Origin: Sphingobacteriaceae bacterium
GTDB taxonomy: Bacteria; Bacteroidota; Bacteroidia; B-17B0; Aurantibacillaceae
Direction of reading: 5' to 3'
Assembly: GCA_947480015.1 (NCBI GenBank)
Contig: CANKBS010000028.1
Location: forward strand, 1 to 49,934
DNA: 49,934 nucleotides
Shown here: positions 26,289 to 34,059 of the stretch, in pieces
How positions within the stretch are numbered: position 1 is the first letter of the stretch
Layout of the letters: each line of letters begins with the position of its first letter
Translations under genes and position numbers: made by a program
The notes under the pieces: generated by a model
Database searches by the model: none
The model's input: only the letters and a program-made list of their open reading frames with translations
Told to the model about the DNA's origin: nothing

Positions 26289-26320
26289 GAAATAGTTTTC
26301 ACGATAATTATTTTCTCAAT

Positions 26321-27433
26321 TTGAAACCATTAAAAGTCATATTAAGCGGAGGCGGCACTGGTGGACATATCTTCCCGGCAGTAGCCATTGCCAATGAATT
26401 AAAAAAACTGGTTCCCGACGTAGACATTTTATTTGTTGGGGCTTTGGGAAAAATGGAAATGGAAAAAGTGCCTGCGGCCGGTTTTAAAATCATAGGGCTT
26501 CCTATTGCCGGTTTGCAACGTCGCTTGGCCTGGTCGAATTTTAAATTACCCTTTTTGATTTTAAAAAGTTTATTCAAGACTCGTAAGATCATTCAAGAAT
26601 TTCAACCCGATGTGGTGGTGGGTACAGGGGGATATGCCAGTGGTCCTTTATTAAAAGCCGCTACTGCAAAAGGAATTCCGGCTTTATTACAGGAGCAGAA
26701 TTCATACGCCGGCATCACCAATAAATTATTATCCAAACGGGCTTCCAGAATTTGTGTGGCCTATGAAGGCATGGAAAAGTTTTTTCCTAAAGATAAAATT
26801 CTGCTTACGGGTAATCCGGTACGTCAAGATTTAAAGGAAGTAAAACATAAACGCGATGAAGGATTAGCGCATTTTAAATTACAAGCAGATAAAAAAACAA
26901 TTTTAGTGATTGGCGGAAGTTTGGGTGCCCGCACCATCAATGAATCGATGGGTGCCGGATTGGAAAGTCTGGCAGCCAATAACATTCAGCTATTGTGGCA
27001 AACAGGTAAAACGTATTATACTATTGCCATGAAACAAGCCGAACGTTTCTCCAATAAAAACATTTACGCACTCGATTTTATTTCACGCATGGATTTGGCT
27101 TATGCCGTGGCAGATATTGTGATTTCACGCGCCGGAGCCAGTTCGGTTTCTGAATTGTGTAATTTAGGTATGCCGTGTATTTTAGTTCCTTCTCCCAATG
27201 TGGCAGAAGACCATCAGACAAAAAATGCGATGGCCCTGGTGAACAAAGACGCCGCTATTTTGGTAACAGATGCAGAAGCGACTCAGTTGCTTATTCCCAA
27301 TGCACTTGATTTAATCTCAAATAATGCCAAGCAAGTAACCTTGAGTAATAATATCAGTAAGATGGCTTTTGAAAATTCGGCCAATGTGATTGCAAACGAA
27401 GTTTTAAAATTAGCAGGTTACTCCCAGGCATGA
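26321..27433 (+). CDS. murG: Lipid II-forming GlcNAc transferase MurG
   Basis: MurG transfers GlcNAc from UDP-GlcNAc to lipid I to form lipid II at the cytoplasmic membrane face. The protein of 370 residues has both GT-B domains: N-terminal VILSGGGTGGHIFPAVAIA (residues 6-24) and TGGYASGPLLKAA, QEQNSYAGITNKLLS; C-terminal IGGSLGARTINES, WQTGKTYY, SRAGASSVSELCNLGMPCI and EDHQTKNAMAL. The frame is open further upstream into ftsW, but homologues start just before the GGGTGGH loop, so I chose TTG at 26321 (MKPLKVILSGGG). The stop codon overlaps the murC ATG by 4 bp. Confidence 0.95.
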   Translation: MKPLKVILSGGGTGGHIFPAVAIANELKKLVPDVDILFVGALGKMEMEKVPAAGFKIIGLPIAGLQRRLAWSNFKLPFLILKSLFKTRKIIQEFQPDVVVGTGGYASGPLLKAATAKGIPALLQEQNSYAGITNKLLSKRASRICVAYEGMEKFFPKDKILLTGNPVRQDLKEVKHKRDEGLAHFKLQADKKTILVIGGSLGARTINESMGAGLESLAANNIQLLWQTGKTYYTIAMKQAERFSNKNIYALDFISRMDLAYAVADIVISRAGASSVSELCNLGMPCILVPSPNVAEDHQTKNAMALVNKDAAILVTDAEATQLLIPNALDLISNNAKQVTLSNNISKMAFENSANVIANEVLKLAGYSQA

Positions 27434-28815
27434 ACGTACTCAATTACAAAGCATATTATTTTTTAGGTGTTGGAGGTATTGGCATGAGTGCCTTGGCGCG
27501 TTTTTTTAATCATTATAAAAAAACGGTGAAGGGTTACGATAAAACACCCACCAAACTCACAAGTTTATTAGAAGAAGAAGGCATTGCCTGTCATTTTAAT
27601 GAAGATCTTACCGGATTAAAAACTTTTCTAAGTGAATACAAAAAGGAAGAGGTTCTGATTGTAATCACACCTGCAGTTTCAAAGGATCACACGGAATATC
27701 TTTTCTTAGTTGACTCGGGATATGAAATTCTGAAACGTTCGCAGGTGCTTGGTGAAATTAGCCGACAGTTTAAAACCATTGCCATTGCCGGCACACACGG
27801 TAAAACCACGACTGCGACACTGGTGACTCATTTACTTAAAAGTGCCGGTTATAATTGTTTTTCTTTTATGGGGGGTATTTCAAATAATTACCATACCAAT
27901 TTATTATTGGGTGATATAGAAGATAAAAACACGTTTATGGTTGTGGAAGCCGATGAATACGACCGCTCTTTCTTAACGCTACACCCACATATCGCCCTTA
28001 TAACCAGCTCTGATGCCGATCATCTGGATATTTATGGTGACGCAAATCAGGTTAGAGAGGGTTATGAATTGTTTTCGAAATTGTTGATTAAAAACGGCAT
28101 TTTAATTGTTAAGAAAAATGTTGATAACGATTTGAGGCTCACCGATAAAAGGATAATCTACTCGTTAAATTTAGATACCGAATATTGTGCACACGCCATT
28201 CGTATTGAGGATGCACAATTTATTTATGACATAAAAAGTCCTGTTGAGTCTATACACAACGTCACGCTTGGTTTGCCGGGTTTGCACAATGTCGAAAATT
28301 CAATAGCCGCCGTTGCGATTGCGCAGCAGTTAGGCATAAAGGGCGATGTGATAAAGGAGGCATTACGTTCTTTTAACGGAGTAAAACGCCGTTTTGATTA
28401 TAGGGTAAAAAACAACAAGGTGATTTACATTGATGATTATGCACATCACCCCGAAGAACTGAGAGCAACCATCGATTCGGTTAAAAAATTGTATCCGGAG
28501 AAAAAAATTACCGGTGTTTTTCAACCGCATTTGTTTAGCCGCACCAGAGATTTTGGTGAGGCCTTTGCGAAAAGTTTGGATATGTTAGATGAATGTATTT
28601 TACTTGACATTTATCCGGCACGTGAAAAACCCATTGAAGGCATCACCGCACAGTGGTTGTTGGATAAAATGAAAATGACGGACAAGAAAGTGTTATCAAA
28701 AGCTGCAGTTCTGGAAGAAATCGAAAAGCATCCGAAAGAACTGATTATAACAATGGGTGCAGGAGATATTGATTCATTGATTGAACCCATTGAAAAAATA
28801 TTGAAAGCGAATTAG
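27430..28815 (+). CDS. murC: UDP-MurNAc:L-alanine ligase
   Basis: MurC adds the first amino acid, L-alanine, to UDP-MurNAc. The 461-residue protein shows the N-terminal UDP loop GVGGIGMSALARFF, the ATP loop IAGTHGKTTTATLV (about 118-131), VEADEYDRSFL, SSDADHLDIYGD and, in domain 3, GVKRRFDYR, IDDYAHHPEELRATI and VFQPHLFSRTRDF. All key features are intact. The ATG overlaps the murG stop (ATGA), implying translational coupling. ftsQ follows after 17 bp. Confidence 0.96.
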   Translation: MNVLNYKAYYFLGVGGIGMSALARFFNHYKKTVKGYDKTPTKLTSLLEEEGIACHFNEDLTGLKTFLSEYKKEEVLIVITPAVSKDHTEYLFLVDSGYEILKRSQVLGEISRQFKTIAIAGTHGKTTTATLVTHLLKSAGYNCFSFMGGISNNYHTNLLLGDIEDKNTFMVVEADEYDRSFLTLHPHIALITSSDADHLDIYGDANQVREGYELFSKLLIKNGILIVKKNVDNDLRLTDKRIIYSLNLDTEYCAHAIRIEDAQFIYDIKSPVESIHNVTLGLPGLHNVENSIAAVAIAQQLGIKGDVIKEALRSFNGVKRRFDYRVKNNKVIYIDDYAHHPEELRATIDSVKKLYPEKKITGVFQPHLFSRTRDFGEAFAKSLDMLDECILLDIYPAREKPIEGITAQWLLDKMKMTDKKVLSKAAVLEEIEKHPKELIITMGAGDIDSLIEPIEKILKAN

Positions 28816-28832
28816 ATAGCTAAAAAGAAAAA

Positions 28833-29645
28833 TTGAAAAAAATAAATTATAAAAAAGTTTTAGTTAGCGTTCTTTGGATTATTGCAATTGCAGGATTAAC
28901 AAGCTCATTGGGCTTCGTTTCCAAAAGTGAAAGTCGTGTAGTGGCTAAGAATTTAAATATTCTAATCCATAACAACGATGAGAATTTGTTTTTAAATGAA
29001 AACGATGTGAAGCACTTTTTTAACGAACGTGGCGATTCTATTCTCAACATGGAATACAGAAAAATCAATATTCCTGAACTTGAAAAAGCCTTGAACACAC
29101 ATCCGGCCATAGAAAATGCGGAGGTGTCGGGCGATTTGAATGGCGAGATTAAAGTGGAGATCACACAACGGACCCCGGTTCTGCGGATCATTAATAAAAA
29201 TGGCGAGAGTTATTACATCGATGCTCAAACCAAATTGATGCCGCTTAACGATAATTATTCGGCCCGGGTTTTAGTGGCTACCGGAGAAATATTTGAACCC
29301 TTTGATCGTCGTTATCAGTTTTCGATTGATGATATCAAAAAAAGTAAATTATTTACCGAAGTCAGTTTGCTGGATGATATTTTGGATGTGAGTACCTTCA
29401 TTAATCAAGATTCTACCTTAACGGAGCTGATTCAACAAATAAATGTGAACAAGGACAGAGAACTGGAATTGTATCCTGCAATTGGCAATCATAAAATAGT
29501 TTTTGGCTCTGCGCAAAACATTGCCGAAAAGTTTAACAAACTGAAATTATTTTATACAGAAGGTTTAAGTAAATCCGATAGTTGGACTAAATATTCAACC
29601 ATCAATTTAAAATATAAAAACTTGGTGGTTTGCACCAAAAAATAA
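28833..29645 (+). CDS. ftsQ: Cell division protein FtsQ
   Basis: A bitopic divisome protein linking the early Z-ring proteins with the FtsL/FtsB-type complex. The 270 residues begin with a basic stretch and one membrane span (about 9-28, VLVSVLWIIAIAGLTSSLGF). The periplasmic part contains a POTRA-like region (LNENDVKHFF, INIPELEKALNTHPAIENAE) and the FtsQ beta domain (VEITQRTPVLRIINKNGESY, YIDAQTKLMPL). It is divergent in sequence, as usual for FtsQ, and is assigned by these features and by its place between murC and ftsA. Start TTG at 28833; the next gene starts 5 bp after the stop. Confidence 0.9.
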   Translation: MKKINYKKVLVSVLWIIAIAGLTSSLGFVSKSESRVVAKNLNILIHNNDENLFLNENDVKHFFNERGDSILNMEYRKINIPELEKALNTHPAIENAEVSGDLNGEIKVEITQRTPVLRIINKNGESYYIDAQTKLMPLNDNYSARVLVATGEIFEPFDRRYQFSIDDIKKSKLFTEVSLLDDILDVSTFINQDSTLTELIQQINVNKDRELELYPAIGNHKIVFGSAQNIAEKFNKLKLFYTEGLSKSDSWTKYSTINLKYKNLVVCTKK

Positions 29646-29650
29646 AAGTT

Positions 29651-31006
29651 ATGGAAAAGAAAACAAACCCGAAGACTCCTAATTTAGCCTCCGAACTGGT
29701 AGTTGGCTTAGATCTTGGTACCACCAAAATTGCTGCCATCGTGGGTCGCAGAAATGAGTTTGGGAAAGTAGAAATTTTAGGTGTAGGTAAAGCCGAATCC
29801 TTAGGTGTTAACCGTGGTGTGGTTGTAAACATCGAACAAACGGTTGCTTCCATAAAAGCGGCTGTTGCTATAGCGGCTGATAAAGCCAACGTAGATATTG
29901 GTGAAGTGATTGTGGGTATTGCCGGACAGCATATTAAAAGTATGCAACACCGTGGCATGATCACCCGTCAGAGTTTAGATGATGAAGTGAATCAAAAAGA
30001 CATTGACAACCTGATCGACAACATGCACCGATTGGTAATGAGTCCGGGTGAAGAGATCATTCATGTGATTCCTCAAGAATATATTATCGACAGCGAATCA
30101 GGAATTAAAAATCCGATTGGTCATGCCGGTATTCGTTTAGAAGGAAATTTTCATATTATCACCGGACAAGTGAGTGCCGTAAAAAATATTTTTAAATGTG
30201 TTGACAGGGCCGGTTTACAAACCGTTGATCTACACCTTGAGCCATTGGCCAGTGCTGATGCGGTTTTGAGTGATGAAGAAAAAGAAGCCGGTGTGGTATT
30301 GGTAGACATTGGTGGTGGTACAACAGATGTGGCGATATTTTATGATGGCATCATTCGTCACACCGCTGTAATTCCTTTTGGTGGAAATATTATTACGGAT
30401 GATATAAAAGAAGGTTGTGGGATTATCCGCACCCAGGCTGAGCAATTAAAAGTAAAATTCGGTTCGGCTTTATCACAAGAAAATCAGGAAAATGAAATTA
30501 TTTCTATTCCGGGTTTACGCGGCCGTCCACATAAAGAAATATCAGTTAAATTTTTAGCACAAATTATACAAGCCCGTATGGAAGAAATTCTTGAGTTTGT
30601 ACTGTTTGAAATCAAGAGCAGCGGATACGAACGCAAATTAGCAGCCGGTATTGTTGTAACCGGTGGAGGCTCTTTATTAAAACACTTGCCGCAATTAGTC
30701 ATGCTTACCACAGGTATGGATTGCAGAATTGGCACGCCTAATGAGCATTTAGCAGGAAGTGAAGATGAATTAAAAAATCCACTTTATGCAACCGGTGTTG
30801 GTTTGGTAATGAAAGGTATTGAGAAATACGAACGTGACTCGAAACGCGGAACCAATTTGGCGAAACAAGAAGTGGAAGTGGAAGTAAGCAACGAAAAGAC
30901 CAAAGAAAGCAAAAAAGTTATCGGTCATTCTCAAAAGAAGATTGGAAGTTTTTTTACCACCTTGATCGATCGCACAAAGGATTGGATGAGTGATGATATT
31001 GAATAG
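29651..31006 (+). CDS. ftsA: Cell division protein FtsA
   Basis: FtsA is an actin-like ATPase that tethers FtsZ to the membrane. The 451-residue protein shows the ATP-binding motifs VGLDLGTTKIAAIVG (about 17-31) and VVLVDIGGGTTDVAIF, the SHS2/1C region (IGIAGQHIKSMQHRG), and GIVVTGGGSLLKHLP. The final ~20 residues (IGSFFTTLIDRTKDWMSDDI) form an amphipathic helix for membrane binding. An upstream in-frame TTG at 29630 lies inside ftsQ; the ATG at 29651, 5 bp after the ftsQ stop, fits homologues. An 87-bp gap with a heptamer repeat separates it from ftsZ. Confidence 0.95.
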   Translation: MEKKTNPKTPNLASELVVGLDLGTTKIAAIVGRRNEFGKVEILGVGKAESLGVNRGVVVNIEQTVASIKAAVAIAADKANVDIGEVIVGIAGQHIKSMQHRGMITRQSLDDEVNQKDIDNLIDNMHRLVMSPGEEIIHVIPQEYIIDSESGIKNPIGHAGIRLEGNFHIITGQVSAVKNIFKCVDRAGLQTVDLHLEPLASADAVLSDEEKEAGVVLVDIGGGTTDVAIFYDGIIRHTAVIPFGGNIITDDIKEGCGIIRTQAEQLKVKFGSALSQENQENEIISIPGLRGRPHKEISVKFLAQIIQARMEEILEFVLFEIKSSGYERKLAAGIVVTGGGSLLKHLPQLVMLTTGMDCRIGTPNEHLAGSEDELKNPLYATGVGLVMKGIEKYERDSKRGTNLAKQEVEVEVSNEKTKESKKVIGHSQKKIGSFFTTLIDRTKDWMSDDIE

Positions 31007-31010
31007 TCCA

Positions 31011-31045
31011 AAGAATCAAGAGCAAAGATTCAAGAATTAAGATAA
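31011..31045 (+). repeat. AAGANNC heptamer repeat (ftsA-ftsZ gap)
   Basis: Five consecutive 7-bp units: AAGAATC, AAGAGCA, AAGATTC, AAGAATT, AAGATAA. It is the same class of microsatellite as 18372-18406 and likewise fills one of the two largest gaps in the operon. Confidence 0.65.
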
Positions 31046-31093
31046 ATAAAGAAGTAGAAATAAAAATTATACAATAACCTAATACGAATAATC

Positions 31094-32680
31094 ATGATGC
31101 AATTTGAATTACCACAAGAAGAAAAATCAATCATTAAAGTGATTGGTGTAGGCGGCGGCGGAAGCAATGCCGTGAACCATATGTTCCGTTTAGGAATAAA
31201 AGGCGTGGACTTCATCGTATGTAATACCGATAAACAGGCTTTGGATAAAAGTCCTGTACCAAATAAGATACAACTGGGTGTTGAATCTACCAGAGGTTTA
31301 GGCGCAGGCTCTATTCCCGATGTTGGACGCGAAGCTGCATTGGAATCGATTAACGACATCAAACAATATTTTAACGAAAACACCCAAATGGTGTTTATTA
31401 CCGCCGGTTTGGGTGGTGGTACCGGTACCGGTGCGGCTCCTGTTATTGCGAGCATTGCCCGCGAACAAGGTATTTTAACCGTTGGTATTGTTACCATTCC
31501 ATTTTCATTTGAAGGAAAAAAACGTCGCGCACAAGCCGAGGCGGGTTTAGAAGAAATGAAAAAGTACGTAGATACCTTATTAGTGATTGGAAATGATAAA
31601 CTACGCGAGATTTACGGCAACTTAAAAATGAGCGAAGCTTTTGAACATGCCGATGATGTGTTAACCGGTGCTGCAAAAAGTATTGCTGAAATTATCAGCT
31701 TGCATATGCACATTAACGTTGACTTTAATGATGTGAAAACGGTTATGAAAGACAGTGGCGTAGCCATCATGGGTTCTGCAGTGGCAAGCGGCGAAAAGCG
31801 TGCCATTAAAGCAGTTGAACAAGCTTTGAATTCACCTTTATTAAATGATAACGACATCTCGGGTGCTCGTCACGTGTTACTAAACATCATGAGTGGTAGC
31901 GATGATATTGATATGGATGAATTTGGTGATATTACCGATTTTATTCAGGAAGCTGCCGGTGGCACAGCTGAATTAATTACCGGTTACGGTACAGATCCTT
32001 CGTTAGGAGATAATGTAAGTGTAACCATTATTGCTACAGGTTTTAAATCAAAAACCAGTACTGGTTTTGAAGCTCCTGTTTTCAAAGAACGTAAAATTGT
32101 AAATCTGGATGAAAAAACGATTGAGCCGGTGGCTGAACAAACCACTCAAACGAATATTATTGATGAGATTCAAAAAAGCGAACCTTTTGTGTTTACCAAA
32201 ACCGAAAAAGTTGAGGAAATTACCATTACTTCAGTGAACATCATCGAAGAAAAGGAAGAGATTAATTTTACCGTGAGTACCATTCAAGAAGAAACAAACG
32301 TAGTTGAAAGTGAAACAAATTTACCGCCGACTGAATTTACTTTCAACACCATAAAAAATGAAGAAGTAAAAACCCCGGTAAATGAAGTAAAACAAACCGA
32401 AAGCTTTCATTCCATGCAAGATCAAATGAGTCGCGAAGACCAAATTAAATTGGCTCAGGAACGTATTCGTAAATTAAAGGACATTACTTTAAAAATGAAA
32501 AGTCCTGAAGGACTTGCTGCACTTGAAAAACAAACGGCATTTGAACGCAAAAACATTATCCTCGAAAATAAAACACCGAGCACCGAATCAAGTGTATCGC
32601 GTTATACCTTAAGTGAAGGTGAAGATAAAAAGATTGAAATCCGTCCAAATAATTCATTTTTACACGACAATGTGGACTAA
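31094..32680 (+). CDS. ftsZ: Cell division GTPase FtsZ
   Basis: FtsZ is the tubulin homologue that forms the Z ring. The 528-residue protein has an intact GTPase domain (about residues 12-320): VGGGGSNAVNHM, the tubulin signature GLGGGTGTGAAPVIA, NDKLREIYGN and NVDFNDVKTVMKDSG (T7 synergy loop). It is longer than the ~380-residue E. coli protein because of an acidic, Glu-rich, presumably disordered linker of about 180 residues typical of Bacteroidota. The end (IRPNNSFLHDNVD) is the C-terminal peptide that binds FtsA. ATG at 31094 or 31097 can start it. It is the last dcw gene; a strong hairpin lies about 90 bp downstream. Confidence 0.97.
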   Translation: MMQFELPQEEKSIIKVIGVGGGGSNAVNHMFRLGIKGVDFIVCNTDKQALDKSPVPNKIQLGVESTRGLGAGSIPDVGREAALESINDIKQYFNENTQMVFITAGLGGGTGTGAAPVIASIAREQGILTVGIVTIPFSFEGKKRRAQAEAGLEEMKKYVDTLLVIGNDKLREIYGNLKMSEAFEHADDVLTGAAKSIAEIISLHMHINVDFNDVKTVMKDSGVAIMGSAVASGEKRAIKAVEQALNSPLLNDNDISGARHVLLNIMSGSDDIDMDEFGDITDFIQEAAGGTAELITGYGTDPSLGDNVSVTIIATGFKSKTSTGFEAPVFKERKIVNLDEKTIEPVAEQTTQTNIIDEIQKSEPFVFTKTEKVEEITITSVNIIEEKEEINFTVSTIQEETNVVESETNLPPTEFTFNTIKNEEVKTPVNEVKQTESFHSMQDQMSREDQIKLAQERIRKLKDITLKMKSPEGLAALEKQTAFERKNIILENKTPSTESSVSRYTLSEGEDKKIEIRPNNSFLHDNVD

Positions 32681-32685
32681 TTCTT

Positions 32686-32718
32686 TTTGGTTCTAAATAA
32701 AAATTTAGTGTATTTTAG
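32686..32718 (+). promoter_or_regulatory. Candidate promoter of the 32784 gene
   Basis: TTTG... at 32686-32689 and TATTTTAG at 32711-32718 (one mismatch from TAnnTTTG) are separated by 21 bp, the usual -33/-7 distance in Bacteroidota. It would produce a leader of about 60 nt ending in the hairpin at 32773. Confidence 0.3.
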
Positions 32719-32772
32719 ATTTTTATGAAAAACCACCAAATTAAGAATTTCACACTAATATTTATTTTAACC

Positions 32773-32828
32773 AAAAGGCCTTTATGATGAGCACTAAATT
32801 CACCATCGTAAAGGTCTTTTGCTTTTTT
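32773..32828 (+). promoter_or_regulatory. 17-bp hairpin plus T-run enclosing a start codon
   Basis: The arms 32773-32789 and 32804-32820 pair over all 17 positions (two G-U), with a 14-nt loop, and are followed by GCTTTTTT. Both possible ATG codons (32784, 32787) of the next gene lie inside the left arm. The shape is that of an intrinsic terminator for the dcw operon, but it also occludes translation initiation of the downstream gene. Confidence 0.6.
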
Positions 32829-33938
32829 ATTATTAGCAATGGCTTTGCTCAATTAGATAACTCTTCTTTGTTTTACAACAATAACATGGATACCACTCAT
32901 GAGCAAGAGTTATTCATAAAAATCCAGAATCTGAATTACATGAAAAACAATGAGTATTCAGGGCCAATGGCCGATGGATACACCATGTTCGGATATCAAT
33001 TTAACCCGCAATTAGGCTTTCAAATTTCACATCATCTGAGTATTGAAGGAGGTATTTTTTTGACGAAAGATTTCGGGAATCCAAATTTTGTGGAAGTAAG
33101 TCCGACCTATTCTTTACGGTATCAGAAAAACGATTTCAAAATGGTATTCGGTAACCTGAATAACAGTGTGAATCACCAACTCATCGAGCCACTCTATAAT
33201 TTCGAACGAGTAATGACGAATCGTTTGGAAAACGGGGTCCAATTTATGCTGAAGAAAAAGCATTACGATTTTGATATCTGGATCGATTGGTTAAATATGA
33301 TTTATAAAAGGACCAATCAAAAAGAAAAATTTGAAGTGGGCATGAGTGCTCATGCGTTTAAATTCAAAAAGAACAATTGGGAATTTTTATTACCGCTGCA
33401 AGCTACGGTAATGCACCGTGGCGGTCAGTTGGATACTTTAAAAGAAGGGTCTAATACCTATTTGATTGGAAGTGCAGGATTAATTTTAAAATACCATACA
33501 CATTCAAAATTAGTGGAAACCATTTATCTCGACGCACGTTATATTAGACGGGCACATAGTTATTATTACGATTCCATTGTGCGTAAAGATCATGGCGATG
33601 GCTTGTTAGCCAACATTGGATTGAAAAGTAATCGTGGAACAGAAGTGATGTTGTCTTATTGGTGGGGAAATAATTTTTACAATGAGTTTGGGGGCTTCTT
33701 GTATTCAAGCTATTCCTCTACTGTAGCCTATCCGGGCTATTTTGAGAGGTATCGCGATTTACTCATTTTTCGTCTCACCCAAAAATTTCAATTAGCAAAA
33801 AACATCACGCTAACTTTACGAGCAGAGCCATATTACGATATTCGATTTAAGTATTTTGAGTATTCCTATGGTTTTTATATTAGTCTGGATGAAATGGCGT
33901 GGTTAAAAAAGAAAGTGACTTTCAAGGCAAACGACTAG
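32784..33938 (+). CDS. Probable outer-membrane beta-barrel protein, function unknown
   Basis: A 384-residue protein with a signal peptide (FTIVKVFCFFIISNGFAQ, cleavage after FAQ). The mature part is rich in Tyr, Phe, Asn and Gly with alternating strand-like stretches (GYQFNPQLGFQISHHLSIEG, SYWWGNNFYNEFGGF, LTLRAEPYYDIRFKYF), which suggests an outer-membrane barrel; it lacks a clear terminal aromatic residue, a plug domain and a T9SS tail. I do not recognise the family. The start codons sit inside a strong hairpin with terminator features, so expression may depend on RNA structure. It follows ftsZ by about 100 bp on the same strand but is functionally unrelated to division as far as can be seen. 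Confidence 0.6.
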   Translation: MMSTKFTIVKVFCFFIISNGFAQLDNSSLFYNNNMDTTHEQELFIKIQNLNYMKNNEYSGPMADGYTMFGYQFNPQLGFQISHHLSIEGGIFLTKDFGNPNFVEVSPTYSLRYQKNDFKMVFGNLNNSVNHQLIEPLYNFERVMTNRLENGVQFMLKKKHYDFDIWIDWLNMIYKRTNQKEKFEVGMSAHAFKFKKNNWEFLLPLQATVMHRGGQLDTLKEGSNTYLIGSAGLILKYHTHSKLVETIYLDARYIRRAHSYYYDSIVRKDHGDGLLANIGLKSNRGTEVMLSYWWGNNFYNEFGGFLYSSYSSTVAYPGYFERYRDLLIFRLTQKFQLAKNITLTLRAEPYYDIRFKYFEYSYGFYISLDEMAWLKKKVTFKAND

Positions 33939-34035
33939 TTCCCAAAATTTAGAATGAATCTGTTTTAGGCTAGCTAGCATGACAAAAATCATGTATCGCC
34001 GCCGTTAAATGCGAATAATTGCCTACAAGCCTATT

Positions 34036-34043
34036 TAACTTTG
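34036..34043 (+). promoter_or_regulatory. Candidate -7 promoter box
   Basis: TAACTTTG is an exact TAnnTTTG match 16 bp before the ATG at 34060. The nearest upstream TTG (34019-34021) is only 14 bp away, closer than usual, so the -33 element is uncertain. Confidence 0.35.
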
Positions 34044-34059
34044 TGAAAAATAAATTATC

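Noticed and set aside
26201-26320. Upstream extension of murG into ftsW
   Set aside because: The 40 additional residues are the ftsW tail read in another frame; homologues start just before the GGGTGGH loop, matching TTG 26321.
29630-29650. TTG start of ftsA within ftsQ
   Set aside because: ATG at 29651 matches the family N-terminus; the added residues (MHQKIKV) are the ftsQ end in another frame.
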